7,418 bases of DNA from Alphaproteobacteria bacterium (GCA_030039975.1 JASHUO010000339.1:1-7418), one strand, 5' to 3'. Shown: positions 1-5,230, counted from the first letter of the stretch. A program made the numbers and translations. Notes: a model not told the origin generated them from the letters alone.

Positions 1-140
1 TGGTGATCACCGATCTCGGCGTCTTCACCATCGACAAGAAGGCCGGCACCGGCATGGCGCTCATCGAACTCGCGCCGAAGGTCACCTTCGAGGAAATTCG
101 CGCCAAGACCGAAGCCAATTTCCGCCTCGCGAGCGCCTAG
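1..140 (+). CDS. 3-oxoacid CoA-transferase subunit B, C-terminal end (partial)
   Basis: Reading from base 3, the frame gives 45 residues and stops at TAG (138-140); the 5' part lies outside the window. The segments VITDLGVF, MALIELAPKVTFEEIRAKTE and the final NFRLASA match the conserved end of the B subunit of succinyl-CoA:3-oxoacid CoA-transferase (ScoB/AtoD-AtoA type). In that family the E-L-A-P-G/K-V-T-x-(D/E)-E-I segment closes the protein. These enzymes move CoA between succinate or acetate and a 3-oxoacid such as acetoacetate in the cytoplasm. The A subunit gene would be expected just upstream, outside the window. The gene converges on folD. The exact acid specificity cannot be read from this fragment, so no gene symbol is given. 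Confidence 0.88.
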   Translation, partial: VITDLGVFTIDKKAGTGMALIELAPKVTFEEIRAKTEANFRLASA

Positions 141-223
141 CGTTCGTCGAGGGCGGCGTCAGCGTGCGTAGCAATCGCGAGAGCCGCACGTATCCGCCAC
201 AAGCTCTGCTCGCCGCACTTCTG

Positions 224-250
224 CCTCGCGAGCGCAGCGAGCGCTCGAGG
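224..250. repeat. GC-rich imperfect palindrome between convergent genes
   Basis: CCTCGCGAGCGC (224-235) pairs with GCGCTCGAGG (241-250) around the loop AGCGA, with two extra bases (CG) bulged in the left arm. It lies in the 216-base gap (141-356) between the convergent CoA-transferase and folD genes, where I see no gene. No T-run follows on either strand, so it is not a classical intrinsic terminator. It may still act as a shared 3'-end structure. The 13-mer GCCTCGCGAGCGC at 223-235 also occurs at 124-136, inside the end of the CoA-transferase gene. Confidence 0.45.
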
Positions 251-356
251 GATGCACCGCTCCTTATCCCAGCATTTTCTTCACGCTCGAAAGCGGGAAT
301 CCGCGCATCGTTGCGAGCGATCTCTCCCGGTGGCGCGCGCACAAAACCCCTCGCGA

Positions 357-1244
357 TCAAACCTCCGGCGCCGGCAAGCCGCGGCGGCGGCAGGCGGCGA
401 GCAGAGTGTTGCGCAACAGGCAGGCGATGGTCATCGGTCCGACGCCGCCCGGCACCGGCGTGATCGCGCCGGCGATGCCCTGCGCTTCGGCGAAAGCGAC
501 GTCGCCGACGAGGCGGCTCTTGCCGCCTTCGCCGGGAAGCCGGTTGATGCCGACATCGATCACCACGGCACCCGGCTTGATCCAGGTGCCGCGCACCAGC
601 TCGGCGCGGCCGACCGCGGCGACGAGGATGTCGGCGCGGCGCGCGAGCGCCGGCAGGTCGCGGCTTTTCGAATGCGCCAAGGTGACGCTGCAATTCTCGG
701 CGAGGAGCAGCGCCGCCATCGGCTTGCCGACGATGTTGGAGCGGCCGATCACCACCGCATCGGCGCCGGCCAGCGCGCCCATCGCCTGGCGCAGCAGCAA
801 GAGCGCGCCCCAGGGCGTGCATGGCACCAGTGCTTCGCCGCCGCTCCACAATCGCCCCACATTGCGCGGGTGGAAGCCGTCGACATCCTTGGCCGGGTCG
901 AGCGCCTCGATGACGCGCTGAGGATTGATCTGCGGCGGCAAGGGCAGCTGCACCAGGATGCCGTCAATGGCGGGATCGGCATTGAGCGTGTCGATGAGCC
1001 GCAGCAACTCCGCCTCGCTCGTCGCCGCGGGCAGCCGGTGCTCGATGCCGGCAAGCCCGGCCTCGCGCGTCGCCTTGGCCTTGCTGCGCACATAGATCTC
1101 GCTGGCGGGATCCTCGCCCACCAGCACCGCGGCAAGGCTCGGGACGGTGGCGTATCGCGCCGCCAGATCGGCCGCCGCGGCGGCGACGCGCTGCCGCAGC
1201 GCCGCCGCCGCGGCTTTGCCGTCGATCAATCGCGTTTCAACCAC
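357..1244 (-). CDS. folD: FolD, methylenetetrahydrofolate dehydrogenase / cyclohydrolase
   Basis: This 295-residue protein has normal FolD length. The enzyme oxidises 5,10-methylene-THF to methenyl-THF with NADP+ and hydrolyses it to 10-formyl-THF, supplying C1 units for purine and formyl-Met-tRNA synthesis in the cytoplasm. Visible landmarks are IDGKA at 7-11; the catalytic-site motif with Tyr51 and Lys55 (YVRSK, E. coli Tyr50/Lys54); ILVQLPLP at 96-103 with Gln99; KDVDGFHP at 119-126 with Asp122; the dinucleotide-binding GRSNIVGKPM at 167-176; and PGGVGPMT at 265-272. All key residues are present, so it should be active. The chosen start is GTG at 1244, overlapping the end of the DUF167 gene by 19 bases. 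That places IDGKA at the usual distance from the N-terminus. A TTG at 1229 is a less likely alternative. It is the last gene of the yggT-DUF167-folD cluster. Confidence 0.97.
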   Translation of the reverse strand: MVETRLIDGKAAAAALRQRVAAAAADLAARYATVPSLAAVLVGEDPASEIYVRSKAKATREAGLAGIEHRLPAATSEAELLRLIDTLNADPAIDGILVQLPLPPQINPQRVIEALDPAKDVDGFHPRNVGRLWSGGEALVPCTPWGALLLLRQAMGALAGADAVVIGRSNIVGKPMAALLLAENCSVTLAHSKSRDLPALARRADILVAAVGRAELVRGTWIKPGAVVIDVGINRLPGEGGKSRLVGDVAFAEAQGIAGAITPVPGGVGPMTIACLLRNTLLAACRRRGLPAPEV

Positions 1245-1618
1245 GGGCCGAGCCTTTCCTCGAGCTGGGCGGCGAGCGCCGCGGGATCGCCGGCAAGGTG
1301 GACAAGCTTGCGCCGGTCGGTGGCGCCGAGCGCGAGACTCACATCGCCCCGCTTCAGCTTCAGCGTCCGTGCCAGCAGCGCGAGCAGCGCCGCGTTGGCC
1401 TTGCCCGCCTCCGCCGGCGCCGTCACCGCCACTTTGAGCGCGACGCCCCCCGCGCCATCCTCGACCAGCCCCTGAACGCGCTCGGCCGAGGCCTTGGGCG
1501 AGAGCCGCACCTGAAGCCGCACGCCGTCCGGGGCGGCGGTAAAGGGACGAGGCAGCGCCGCCGTCAGAGCCTCGCGACGTAGAATTCGAGCTGGATGAGC
1601 TCGCGCTCGATGAACCAC
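1226..1618 (-). CDS. DUF167 / UPF0235 (YggU) family protein
   Basis: This is a small cytoplasmic protein of unknown function. The family pattern is clear: DGVRLQVRLSPKAS (31-44), VTAPAEAGKAN (65-75) with the hallmark GKAN, and a basic ATDRRKLVHLAGD segment near 99-111, where the family has its S/T-x-R-x-K strand. The start is uncertain. GTG at 1618 gives 130 residues but adds about 25 residues not typical of the family and overlaps yggT by 55 bases. Relatives usually begin just before the P-F-x-x-x-P-D-G segment (24-32). No ATG, GTG or TTG occurs there, but a CTG at 1567-1565 sits in a CTGA overlap with the yggT stop codon, which would give 113 residues. The gene sits between yggT and folD and is surely cotranscribed with both. 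Confidence 0.9.
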   Translation of the reverse strand: MVHRARAHPARILRREALTAALPRPFTAAPDGVRLQVRLSPKASAERVQGLVEDGAGGVALKVAVTAPAEAGKANAALLALLARTLKLKRGDVSLALGATDRRKLVHLAGDPAALAAQLEERLGPWLKRD

Positions 1619-1869
1619 AGGATCAGCAGCAGGATGATCGGCGAGATGTCGAGGCCGCCGAGATTGGGCAGGAACTGCCTGATCGGGCGCAGCGCCGGCT
1701 CGGTCGCGCGATAGAGGAAGTCGCCGATCATGGCAACCGGCCGGCTATAGGTGTTGATGACGTTGAAGGCGATCAGCCAGCTCATCACCGCGGAGATGAT
1801 GACGATCCACCAATAGATGTGGATCAGCGCGATGATGACGTCGATCACCGGTATGAGGAAACCGCCCAT
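1564..1869 (-). CDS. YggT family integral membrane protein
   Basis: This 101-residue inner-membrane protein belongs to the YggT family (Pfam YGGT), whose role is not firmly established; some members have been linked to osmotic tolerance or cell-division-related functions. It has a long hydrophobic segment at about residues 5-35, then the family signature EPALRPIR (57-64), FLPNLGGLDISP (66-77) and a second hydrophobic segment at about 75-90. It has one such unit, where E. coli YggT has two. I start it at ATG 1869 (MGGFLIP). An AAGGG lies about eight bases upstream, and relatives begin with a similar short stretch. The open frame extends up to 1974 but that part is Arg/Gly-rich with no family likeness. 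It heads the operon with DUF167 and folD; its promoter should lie in 1870-1948. Confidence 0.92.
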   Translation of the reverse strand: MGGFLIPVIDVIIALIHIYWWIVIISAVMSWLIAFNVINTYSRPVAMIGDFLYRATEPALRPIRQFLPNLGGLDISPIILLLILWFIERELIQLEFYVARL

Positions 1870-1947
1870 GAAACCGCCCTTGCCCCCTCGCGAAGCGGCG
1901 GTACGGTAGCCGCGGCGCTGCGGGGCTGCAAGCCCGGCGGCTAAGCC

Positions 1948-1977
1948 TTGACACGGGAAGGCGGCCGCTCCCATAGT
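1948..1977 (+). promoter_or_regulatory. Sigma-70-type promoter of the tRNA-Ala gene
   Basis: A perfect -35 hexamer TTGACA (1948-1953) is followed after 18 bases by CATAGT (1972-1977), a four-of-six match to TATAAT. Initiation would fall around 1984, just ahead of the mature tRNA end at 1991, as expected for a tRNA gene. Confidence 0.6.
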
Positions 1978-1990
1978 CGCCGCCCGTCGC

Positions 1991-2066
1991 GGGGCAGTAG
2001 CTCAGTTGGGAGAGCGCGACGTTCGCAATGTCGAGGTCAGGGGTTCGATCCCCCTCTGCTCCACCA
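1991..2066 (+). tRNA. tRNA-Ala(CGC)
   Basis: This is a complete 76-nt cloverleaf with encoded CCA. The acceptor stem GGGGCAG (1991-1997) pairs with CTGCTCC (2056-2062). The D arm is GCTC-AGTTGGGA-GAGC. The anticodon stem is CGACG/TGTCG with loop TTCGCAA, giving anticodon CGC, which reads the alanine codon GCG. The variable loop is AGGTC, and the T arm is AGGGG-TTCGATC-CCCCT. The third acceptor pair is G3-U70, the main identity element for alanyl-tRNA synthetase, which confirms the assignment independently of the anticodon. The gene has its own promoter-like sequence upstream and a strong terminator immediately downstream, so it appears to be a single-gene unit. Confidence 0.98.
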
Positions 2067-2073
2067 GTTTCGG

Positions 2074-2107
2074 AACCCGCAGGAAACGCACCTTCCTGCG
2101 GGTTTTT
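2074..2107 (+). terminator. Intrinsic terminator of the tRNA-Ala gene
   Basis: The perfect 12-bp stem AACCCGCAGGAA (2074-2085) / TTCCTGCGGGTT (2093-2104) encloses the 7-nt loop ACGCACC and runs into TTTTT (2103-2107). It starts eight bases after the tRNA CCA end. Confidence 0.95.
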
Positions 2108-2429
2108 CGTTGATCAGTACACGGCTACGTTCGGCAGAATATCTCATTCGCGAGGTAGGCCATCAAGTCGGAAAACTCCTCACTGAGACTTCGGACAAGA
2201 TCGCGAGTCGCCCGCATACGCAGCAAGCTGACTACAGGCGTTAAGCTCTGTCTAGTCGCAACACCTGCTCCGATATGGCTCATTTCGCGACATCCTCCCA
2301 CCGGACAATGTTCAATACGGTCGCGTGGTTCGACGGATCGCAGCCGCTTTGTGGCTGGCAGACCGCGAGCTAGCTCGCAGCGGTCCATGGCTTTTGTGAC
2401 ACCGACCGTCGTGACATCTGAGAGGGGTC
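2108..2429. other. 322-base spacer without a supported gene
   Basis: Composition drops here compared with the flanks (33 G/C in 2161-2220 against 50 in 601-660). A minus-strand open frame from ATG 2388 to 2125 (87 codons) ends in a plausible-looking helix (SLSEEFSDLMAYLANEIF). It has no ribosome binding site, its N-terminal half looks random, and I recognise no family, so I do not call it a gene. A plus-strand 32-codon frame starts at ATG 2276 (MAHFATSS) and also has no recognisable product. The stretch may hold remnants of lost genes. The only clear structure is the palindrome at 2365-2378. Confidence 0.5.
2365..2378. promoter_or_regulatory. Perfect 14-bp palindrome, possible operator
   Basis: GCGAGCTAGCTCGC reads identically on both strands. 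Its right end lies 51 bases before the ATG of the MAPEG gene, where a repressor or activator site could sit. No regulator gene is next to it, and I see no second copy in the window, so function is only inferred. Confidence 0.3.
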
Positions 2430-2819
2430 ATGACCACTGAAACGTCGATTCTATTTTGGGCGATCGCGCTTGGAATTTTTCAGCTGCTGCTTTCGGTTTC
2501 GTTCAACGTGGCGGGCCGAGGGCTTCCTTTTGGTGTGGGACCTCGGGACGATCCAGCGAAGCCGCTCGGCAGGGTTGCCTCGCGCATCGAGCGGGCCTAT
2601 CGCAATTTTCTGGAGACGTTCGCGCTCTTCGCTGCCGCAGTGCTTCTCGTGCAAGCGTTGGGGAAGTCCACGACACTGTCGGTGCTAGGTGCGCAGTGCT
2701 ACATCTGGGCTCGGCTACTCTACGTGCCTGCCTACGTGATTGCGATTCCGTACACGCGCACAGCCTGCTGGACGGTCTCGATAGTGGGCATCGCCATGGT
2801 GTTGAGCGCTGTTTGGTAG
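2430..2819 (+). CDS. MAPEG family membrane protein
   Basis: This 129-residue protein has four predicted membrane helices at about 5-27, 60-78, 83-106 and 111-128. The family core is visible: RIERAYRNFLETFALF at 52-67, with the E-R-x-x-x-N-x-x-E pattern (Glu54, Arg55, Asn59, Glu62), then GAQCYIWARLLYVPAYV at 87-103. MAPEG proteins include microsomal glutathione S-transferases and eicosanoid enzymes in animals. Bacterial members of this short type are mostly uncharacterised, and glutathione-dependent detoxification is a guess from the family. ATG at 2430 is preceded by AGAGG at 2421-2425, which supports the start. It is the only intact well-known gene in the low-GC segment after the tRNA and is probably transcribed alone. 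Confidence 0.9.
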   Translation: MTTETSILFWAIALGIFQLLLSVSFNVAGRGLPFGVGPRDDPAKPLGRVASRIERAYRNFLETFALFAAAVLLVQALGKSTTLSVLGAQCYIWARLLYVPAYVIAIPYTRTACWTVSIVGIAMVLSAVW

Positions 2820-2837
2820 TCGGCGTGAGAACATTAG

Positions 2838-2981
2838 GTGCGCGTCCGCGTCCTTGCCCTAGCCCTCTCAGCCGCCGCCGCATTCGCCGCTGACGTGCCT
2901 GACGACAAAGAAACCCCCGGCGCGATCATTGCCGCAGTGACGCACAGCAATATCGACCAAACGATCTGCCGGCGCGGCTGG
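2838..2981 (+). pseudogene. 5' fragment of an exported HNH-linked hypothetical protein
   Basis: From GTG 2838 the frame reads a signal peptide (MRVRVLALALSAAAAFA, likely cleaved after Ala17), then ADVPDDKETPGAI and NIDQTICRRGW (38-48). This matches my memory of a widespread family of secreted proteins with TPGA-x-N-P-x-V-T-x-x-N-I-x-x-T-I-C-x-x-G-W, continuing T-K-T-V-R-P-P and an HNH-like E-D-H motif. Here the likeness stops abruptly after Trp48. The frame runs on to 3179 with unrelated residues, and no other frame resumes the family sequence. I infer a truncation or recombination junction near 2981. The start context is weak: no good ribosome binding site precedes it, and it follows the MAPEG stop codon by 18 bases. 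Confidence 0.6.
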
Positions 2982-3071
2982 TCGCTCTTGAAAGTCTTCC
3001 ACCGCTTCCGCGTCGTGGTCTTCTGGCGGCCTACGCCACTTTGTCGTCAATGGTCAGAAGGAGCAAAAACC

Positions 3072-3179
3072 GTGAGTGAGACACAACCCCAAACTGGCCC
3101 CGTCGATCGCAAAGCCGCCTATCGCCAGCGCGAGGGCCAGCCCATTTACGCGCCCGCCTGGCAATTGCCAGTGCATTGA
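3072..3179 (+). CDS. Small ORF (35 aa) with strong ribosome binding site
   Basis: GTG 3072 starts a 35-residue frame (MSETQPQTGPVDRKAAYRQR, then EGQPIYAPAWQLPVH). An almost ideal Shine-Dalgarno AGAAGGAG (3056-3063) stands eight bases upstream. The GTG overlaps the TGA (3073-3075) ending another frame that finishes in NGQKEQKP, a GTGA coupling typical of operons. This suggests the remains of a two-gene unit whose upstream gene was lost at the junction near 2981, and possibly whose own 3' part was also lost. Its last 34 bases overlap the oppositely oriented lipoprotein gene, so the two may not both be functional. The product family is not recognised. Confidence 0.4.
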   Translation: MSETQPQTGPVDRKAAYRQREGQPIYAPAWQLPVH

Positions 3180-3307
3180 TAATGGTAGGGATTATCTCCG
3201 GTTATTGGCCTAAAGCCTAACTGTGCACAAGCGCCGAGAACCAACGCGAGGGTCACGGAAAGTAACGCGAGACGCCATCTTCTGCGATTTGCATCGTGAT
3301 TGAGCAT
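3146..3307 (-). CDS. Small lipoprotein (53 aa), hypothetical
   Basis: ATG 3307 to TAA 3146 encodes 53 residues. The N-terminus is basic (RRRWR at 8-12), followed by the hydrophobic stretch LALLSVTLALVLGA and a lipobox L24-G25-A26-C27. Signal peptidase II would cut before Cys27 and leave a 27-residue lipid-anchored peptide ending in YHYQCTGNCQAGA, with two further cysteines at 45 and 49. GGAG lies nine bases before the ATG, supporting the start. No aspartate follows the cysteine, so outer-membrane sorting would be expected if the E. coli rule applied. I do not recognise the family. The gene is isolated on the minus strand between two other small ORFs, about 95 bases downstream of a CRP/FNR-like palindrome. 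It is short enough to be skipped by usual gene callers. Confidence 0.68.
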   Translation of the reverse strand: MLNHDANRRRWRLALLSVTLALVLGACAQLGFRPITGDNPYHYQCTGNCQAGA

Positions 3308-3401
3308 GTCCACTCACTCCACGTCGGCCGCTCGACGCGCCTTTTTCTGGCACGTTCCTTCTTGATGTTTCGGACGTGGTGGCGCTCGCTTGCTTCGCAG
3401 T

Positions 3402-3415
3402 GTGATCTACATCAC
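3402..3415. promoter_or_regulatory. CRP/FNR-like palindrome upstream of the small lipoprotein gene
   Basis: GTGAT-CTAC-ATCAC has perfect 5-bp arms spaced by four bases and resembles both the CRP consensus (TGTGA-N6-TCACA; here TGTGA-TCTACA-TCACT) and FNR/FixK boxes (TTGAT-N4-ATCAA). It lies 95 bases upstream of the lipoprotein start on the minus strand. Chance occurrence is possible, and no promoter elements between it and the gene are convincing. Confidence 0.35.
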
Positions 3416-3483
3416 TGGCCACTGGTGAGGACAGACCCCCTTTAGGCGTGCGTGGCGCCCGCGCTTCAGCCCCGAAGCCCTTG

Positions 3484-3509
3484 CCCGCTCATGCGAACGG
3501 GTGAGCGGG
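3484..3509. repeat. 8-bp stem hairpin in the spacer
   Basis: CCCGCTCA (3484-3491) and TGAGCGGG (3502-3509) form a perfect stem with a 10-base loop. It lies in the 291-base gap between the small lipoprotein gene and the small exported protein gene. No T-run follows on either strand, so it is not a typical terminator. Apart from this hairpin and the palindrome at 3402-3415, I see no gene in 3308-3598. Confidence 0.35.
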
Positions 3510-3598
3510 AAGCGAGAGGGTTGGCGCGATGCCCCCCTGCTCTGCCCGTCACGCTACGTCGTTAGTCAACTCAACACCGAACGCTCGCAGAGTTGCGC

Positions 3599-3829
3599 TC
3601 ACAGTTGGAACAGTGGGTTGTCATTCCAGAATAACGTGGGACGACCGTCACGCCCGCGCGTCGCATGGCTCGTGCTACTCATCCGATGCATCGGGCGATG
3701 CGTCGGCGTTTGCGCCGTGCCGACATTGGCCGACGGTGGCGCGATCTGCGCGAAAGCGGGCGCGACGCCGCTTGCCGCGACGCCGGCAAGGAGCACAGCA
3801 GCAAGGAAAGATGTACGCATTCTCATCAT
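3599..3829 (-). CDS. Small secreted/periplasmic protein (76 aa), hypothetical
   Basis: The start at ATG 3829 is favoured because GAGGG stands six bases upstream; the frame could be extended to a TTG at 3850. Residues 1-27 form a clear Sec signal peptide: a short basic start (MMRMR), a hydrophobic core (FLAAVLLAGVAASG) and PAFA before Gln28, a good signal peptidase I site. The mature part of about 49 residues is rich in Pro, Thr, His, Arg and Ser (HRPMHRM at 44-50) and ends in WNDNPLFQL. It has no cysteine, no membrane segment after the signal, and no family I recognise. Such small His/Met-containing exported proteins are common in Rhizobiales and are usually uncharacterised. It is transcribed alone on the minus strand and has no visible terminator. 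Confidence 0.6.
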   Translation of the reverse strand: MMRMRTSFLAAVLLAGVAASGVAPAFAQIAPPSANVGTAQTPTHRPMHRMSSTSHATRGRDGRPTLFWNDNPLFQL

Positions 3830-3945
3830 ATCTAACCCTCGATTGTGCAAGAAAGGACGTGTCTCTCACTCACTATCTAGGAAGCGCGAAATCGGCCCGA
3901 CCGATAAAGCCGGCAAATAACCGCGAATTAATTCCCGCATCACAT

Positions 3946-3964
3946 CCCCTTCTCCGGAGAGGGC
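3946..3964. repeat. Palindrome of the CCCTTCTCCGGAGAGGG type
   Basis: The perfect 10-bp core TCTCCGGAGA (3951-3960) is flanked by imperfectly matching C-rich and G-rich arms. It lies in the 274-base gap 3830-4103, where I see no gene. Similar CCCCTCTCC...GGAGAGGGG intergenic palindromes are frequent in Rhizobiales, so this is probably one degenerate copy of a dispersed element. Confidence 0.4.
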
Positions 3965-4103
3965 TTGGAGGCTCGCCACGAGCAGCGTGACGAGTTCCAG
4001 GCAGCGGCGACGCGCGGTTCAAAGGCCGCTTCGCGCTGCGTGAGCCGATGGACAGTCCGCCGCGACGCGTCAACCGCAGCGGTCACTGCGTAGGATCGCC
4101 AAA

Positions 4104-4637
4104 TCATCGATCGAGAGCGCTGCGAGACGGCGGAGCGACTGCCTTGCCTGACCCCGGCACCGCGAACGGTGCGCCGCAAGGCCCGTACCAGAGCTGAGCG
4201 ACGTCCTGCCGGCCCGCGGCCGTGTCCTCAAGCATGATCACGAAGGTGCTCAAAAACCCTCCGCCGGTGTCATCCGTCGGCCCGATCTGGCGGAAGGAGC
4301 CGACCTTGGCGTAGATCTCCTGGCCGGCCGCGACGGCGATCGTCTTCGTCTGGTTGGGCCAAAGACCTTCGCTCTTGGCGGCGATCGTGTAGGTGCCGGG
4401 CGGGAGGTAGCAGACCAGCACGTGACCCGGCCCGACGCCGCCGATGGTGCTGCCGTTGACAGAGACCGGGACCCATTCGAGGCTCTGCCCCAGATCGAAT
4501 GTGCGGTAGACGAAGAGCCGCGCTTGGCCACTTGGCGGCGGCAGCTGCGCGCTGACTTGCGCCAGGCGCGGCTCGTCGGCGCAGCCCGCCGCGAGCACCG
4601 CAATCAGCACGACGAACCGCCGCAACGTTCCGGCCAT
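4104..4637 (-). CDS. DUF2846-like lipoprotein (177 aa)
   Basis: ATG 4637 is chosen because AGGGG lies seven bases upstream and because it places a compact lipoprotein signal at the N-terminus: Arg6-Arg7, hydrophobic 8-17, and the lipobox-like A16-A17-G18-C19. An Asp at 21, rather than directly after Cys19, gives no inner-membrane retention signal. Residues 38-125 show a beta-rich module: ARLFVYR (39-45), VPVSVNGSTIGGVGPGH (56-72), YLPPGTYTIAAKSEG (77-91), then IAVAAGQEIYAKVG. This is the pattern of DUF2846, a lipoprotein domain with a probable transthyretin-like fold and unknown function. The tail after about 145 is Pro/Ala/Ser-rich. Alternative upstream starts up to 4700 would bury the signal peptide and are unlikely. 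It follows the CBS gene by 97 bases on the same strand; cotranscription is possible. Confidence 0.82.
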   Translation of the reverse strand: MAGTLRRFVVLIAVLAAGCADEPRLAQVSAQLPPPSGQARLFVYRTFDLGQSLEWVPVSVNGSTIGGVGPGHVLVCYLPPGTYTIAAKSEGLWPNQTKTIAVAAGQEIYAKVGSFRQIGPTDDTGGGFLSTFVIMLEDTAAGRQDVAQLWYGPCGAPFAVPGSGKAVAPPSRSALDR

Positions 4638-4681
4638 GCCCTGACCCCTGAATCCGTCAAGGATATGGCCCGACGCCGCCG

Positions 4682-4711
4682 CCCGGCCAAGCCGGGTCAC
4701 GCGCTTGTGAC
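4682..4711. repeat. Two adjacent hairpins after the CBS gene
   Basis: CCCGGC-CAA-GCCGGG (4682-4696) is directly followed by GTCAC-GCGCTT-GTGAC (4696-4711). They lie between the stop of the CBS gene and the start of the lipoprotein gene. No T-run follows, so any role in 3'-end formation or RNA stability is a guess. Confidence 0.35.
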
Positions 4712-4734
4712 GGGCGGGAGCCGGTTGCCGCCGC

Positions 4735-5169
4735 TCAGCTTGCGCCGGCGATGAAGCTCCGCAGCGAGGTGGTCTCGTATTCCATCTCGTCGAGCCGCGC
4801 CTTCACCACATCGCCGATGCTCACGATGCCGGCAAGCGCGCCCTCGCGGAGCACCGGGATGTGGCGGATGCGGCGCTGCGTCATCTCGACCGCGAGATCG
4901 GCGATCGTGTCGCGCGGCGAGCAGGTGAACACGCGGCGCGTCATCAGCGTCTCGACCTCTGTGTCGAGCAGCCCCGCGCCGAGCCCGGCAAGGCCGTGGA
5001 CGATATCGCGCTCGGAAATGATCCCGTCGACGGCGCTGCCGTCGCGGCTCACCACCAGCGCACCGATCCCTTCGCGGCGCAGCATCGCCGCGGCCTCGGC
5101 GATCTTCGCGTGCGGCGCAACCGTGGCGACGGCGCCGCCCTTGTTGCGCAGAATGGCTTCGACATTCAT
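4735..5169 (-). CDS. Two-CBS-domain protein (144 aa)
   Basis: This is a stand-alone pair of CBS domains (Bateman module) with nothing else attached. CBS1 covers about residues 7-60 (IAEAAAMLRREGIGALVV at 23-40, GIISERDIV at 49-57). CBS2 covers about 76-130 (MTQRRIRHIPVL at 96-107, GIVSIGDVVKARL at 114-126). Both end in the expected strand-helix with a conserved aspartate (Asp55, Asp120). CBS pairs commonly bind AMP, ATP, NAD(H) or SAM and regulate partner proteins; the ligand and partner here are unknown. ATG 5169 has a strong GGAGGAG five bases upstream, which fixes the start. The neighbouring genes, a lipoprotein and an enolase-superfamily enzyme, give no hint of a partner. Confidence 0.95.
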   Translation of the reverse strand: MNVEAILRNKGGAVATVAPHAKIAEAAAMLRREGIGALVVSRDGSAVDGIISERDIVHGLAGLGAGLLDTEVETLMTRRVFTCSPRDTIADLAVEMTQRRIRHIPVLREGALAGIVSIGDVVKARLDEMEYETTSLRSFIAGAS

Positions 5170-5205
5170 CGCGTCTCCTCCAAACGGACGAGGCGACCTT
5201 GGCCG

Positions 5206-5230
5206 GTGCGGCCATCAGGCCGCCCTTTTT
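5206..5230 (+). terminator. Terminator-like hairpin, plus strand, upstream of the CBS gene
   Basis: GCGGCC (5208-5213) - ATCA - GGCCGC (5218-5223) is followed by CC and five T residues (5226-5230), an intrinsic-terminator shape on the plus strand. No plus-strand gene precedes it, so its target would be antisense or read-through RNA. On the minus strand it would be a 5'-UTR hairpin 39 bases before the CBS start. A perfect 12-bp palindrome GCCGGCGCCGGC follows at 5239-5250. No gene is evident in the 221-base gap 5170-5390. Confidence 0.35.

Noticed and set aside
252..1475. Long plus-strand open frame (407 codons) opposite folD and DUF167
   Set aside because: It is antisense to two well-recognised genes, is Arg/Ala/His-rich as expected from a shadow of high-GC coding DNA, and has no recognisable domain.
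2044..2066. tRNA 3' end as an att site with a second copy in the window
   Set aside because: I looked for a repeat of GATCCCCCTCTGCTCCACCA downstream up to the end and saw none, so an integrated element cannot be bounded.
1948..2244. Plus-strand open frame of 98 codons across the tRNA gene
   Set aside because: It runs through the tRNA-Ala gene and its terminator, so it cannot be a normal coding gene.
2125..2388. Minus-strand 87-codon frame ending in a plausible helix
   Set aside because: It has no ribosome binding site, a random-looking first half and no family recognised; it is kept only as a possible remnant.
3210..3422. Minus-strand 70-codon frame overlapping the small lipoprotein gene
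   Set aside because: Low-complexity Ser/Arg/Thr content and no signal; the overlapping frame with the lipobox explains this DNA better.
3421..3443. GGTGAGGACAGACCCCC, reminiscent of the GGGGACAGACCCC motif near REP-associated transposases
   Set aside because: Only a short single match without a partner arm or a transposase gene in the window; too weak to call.
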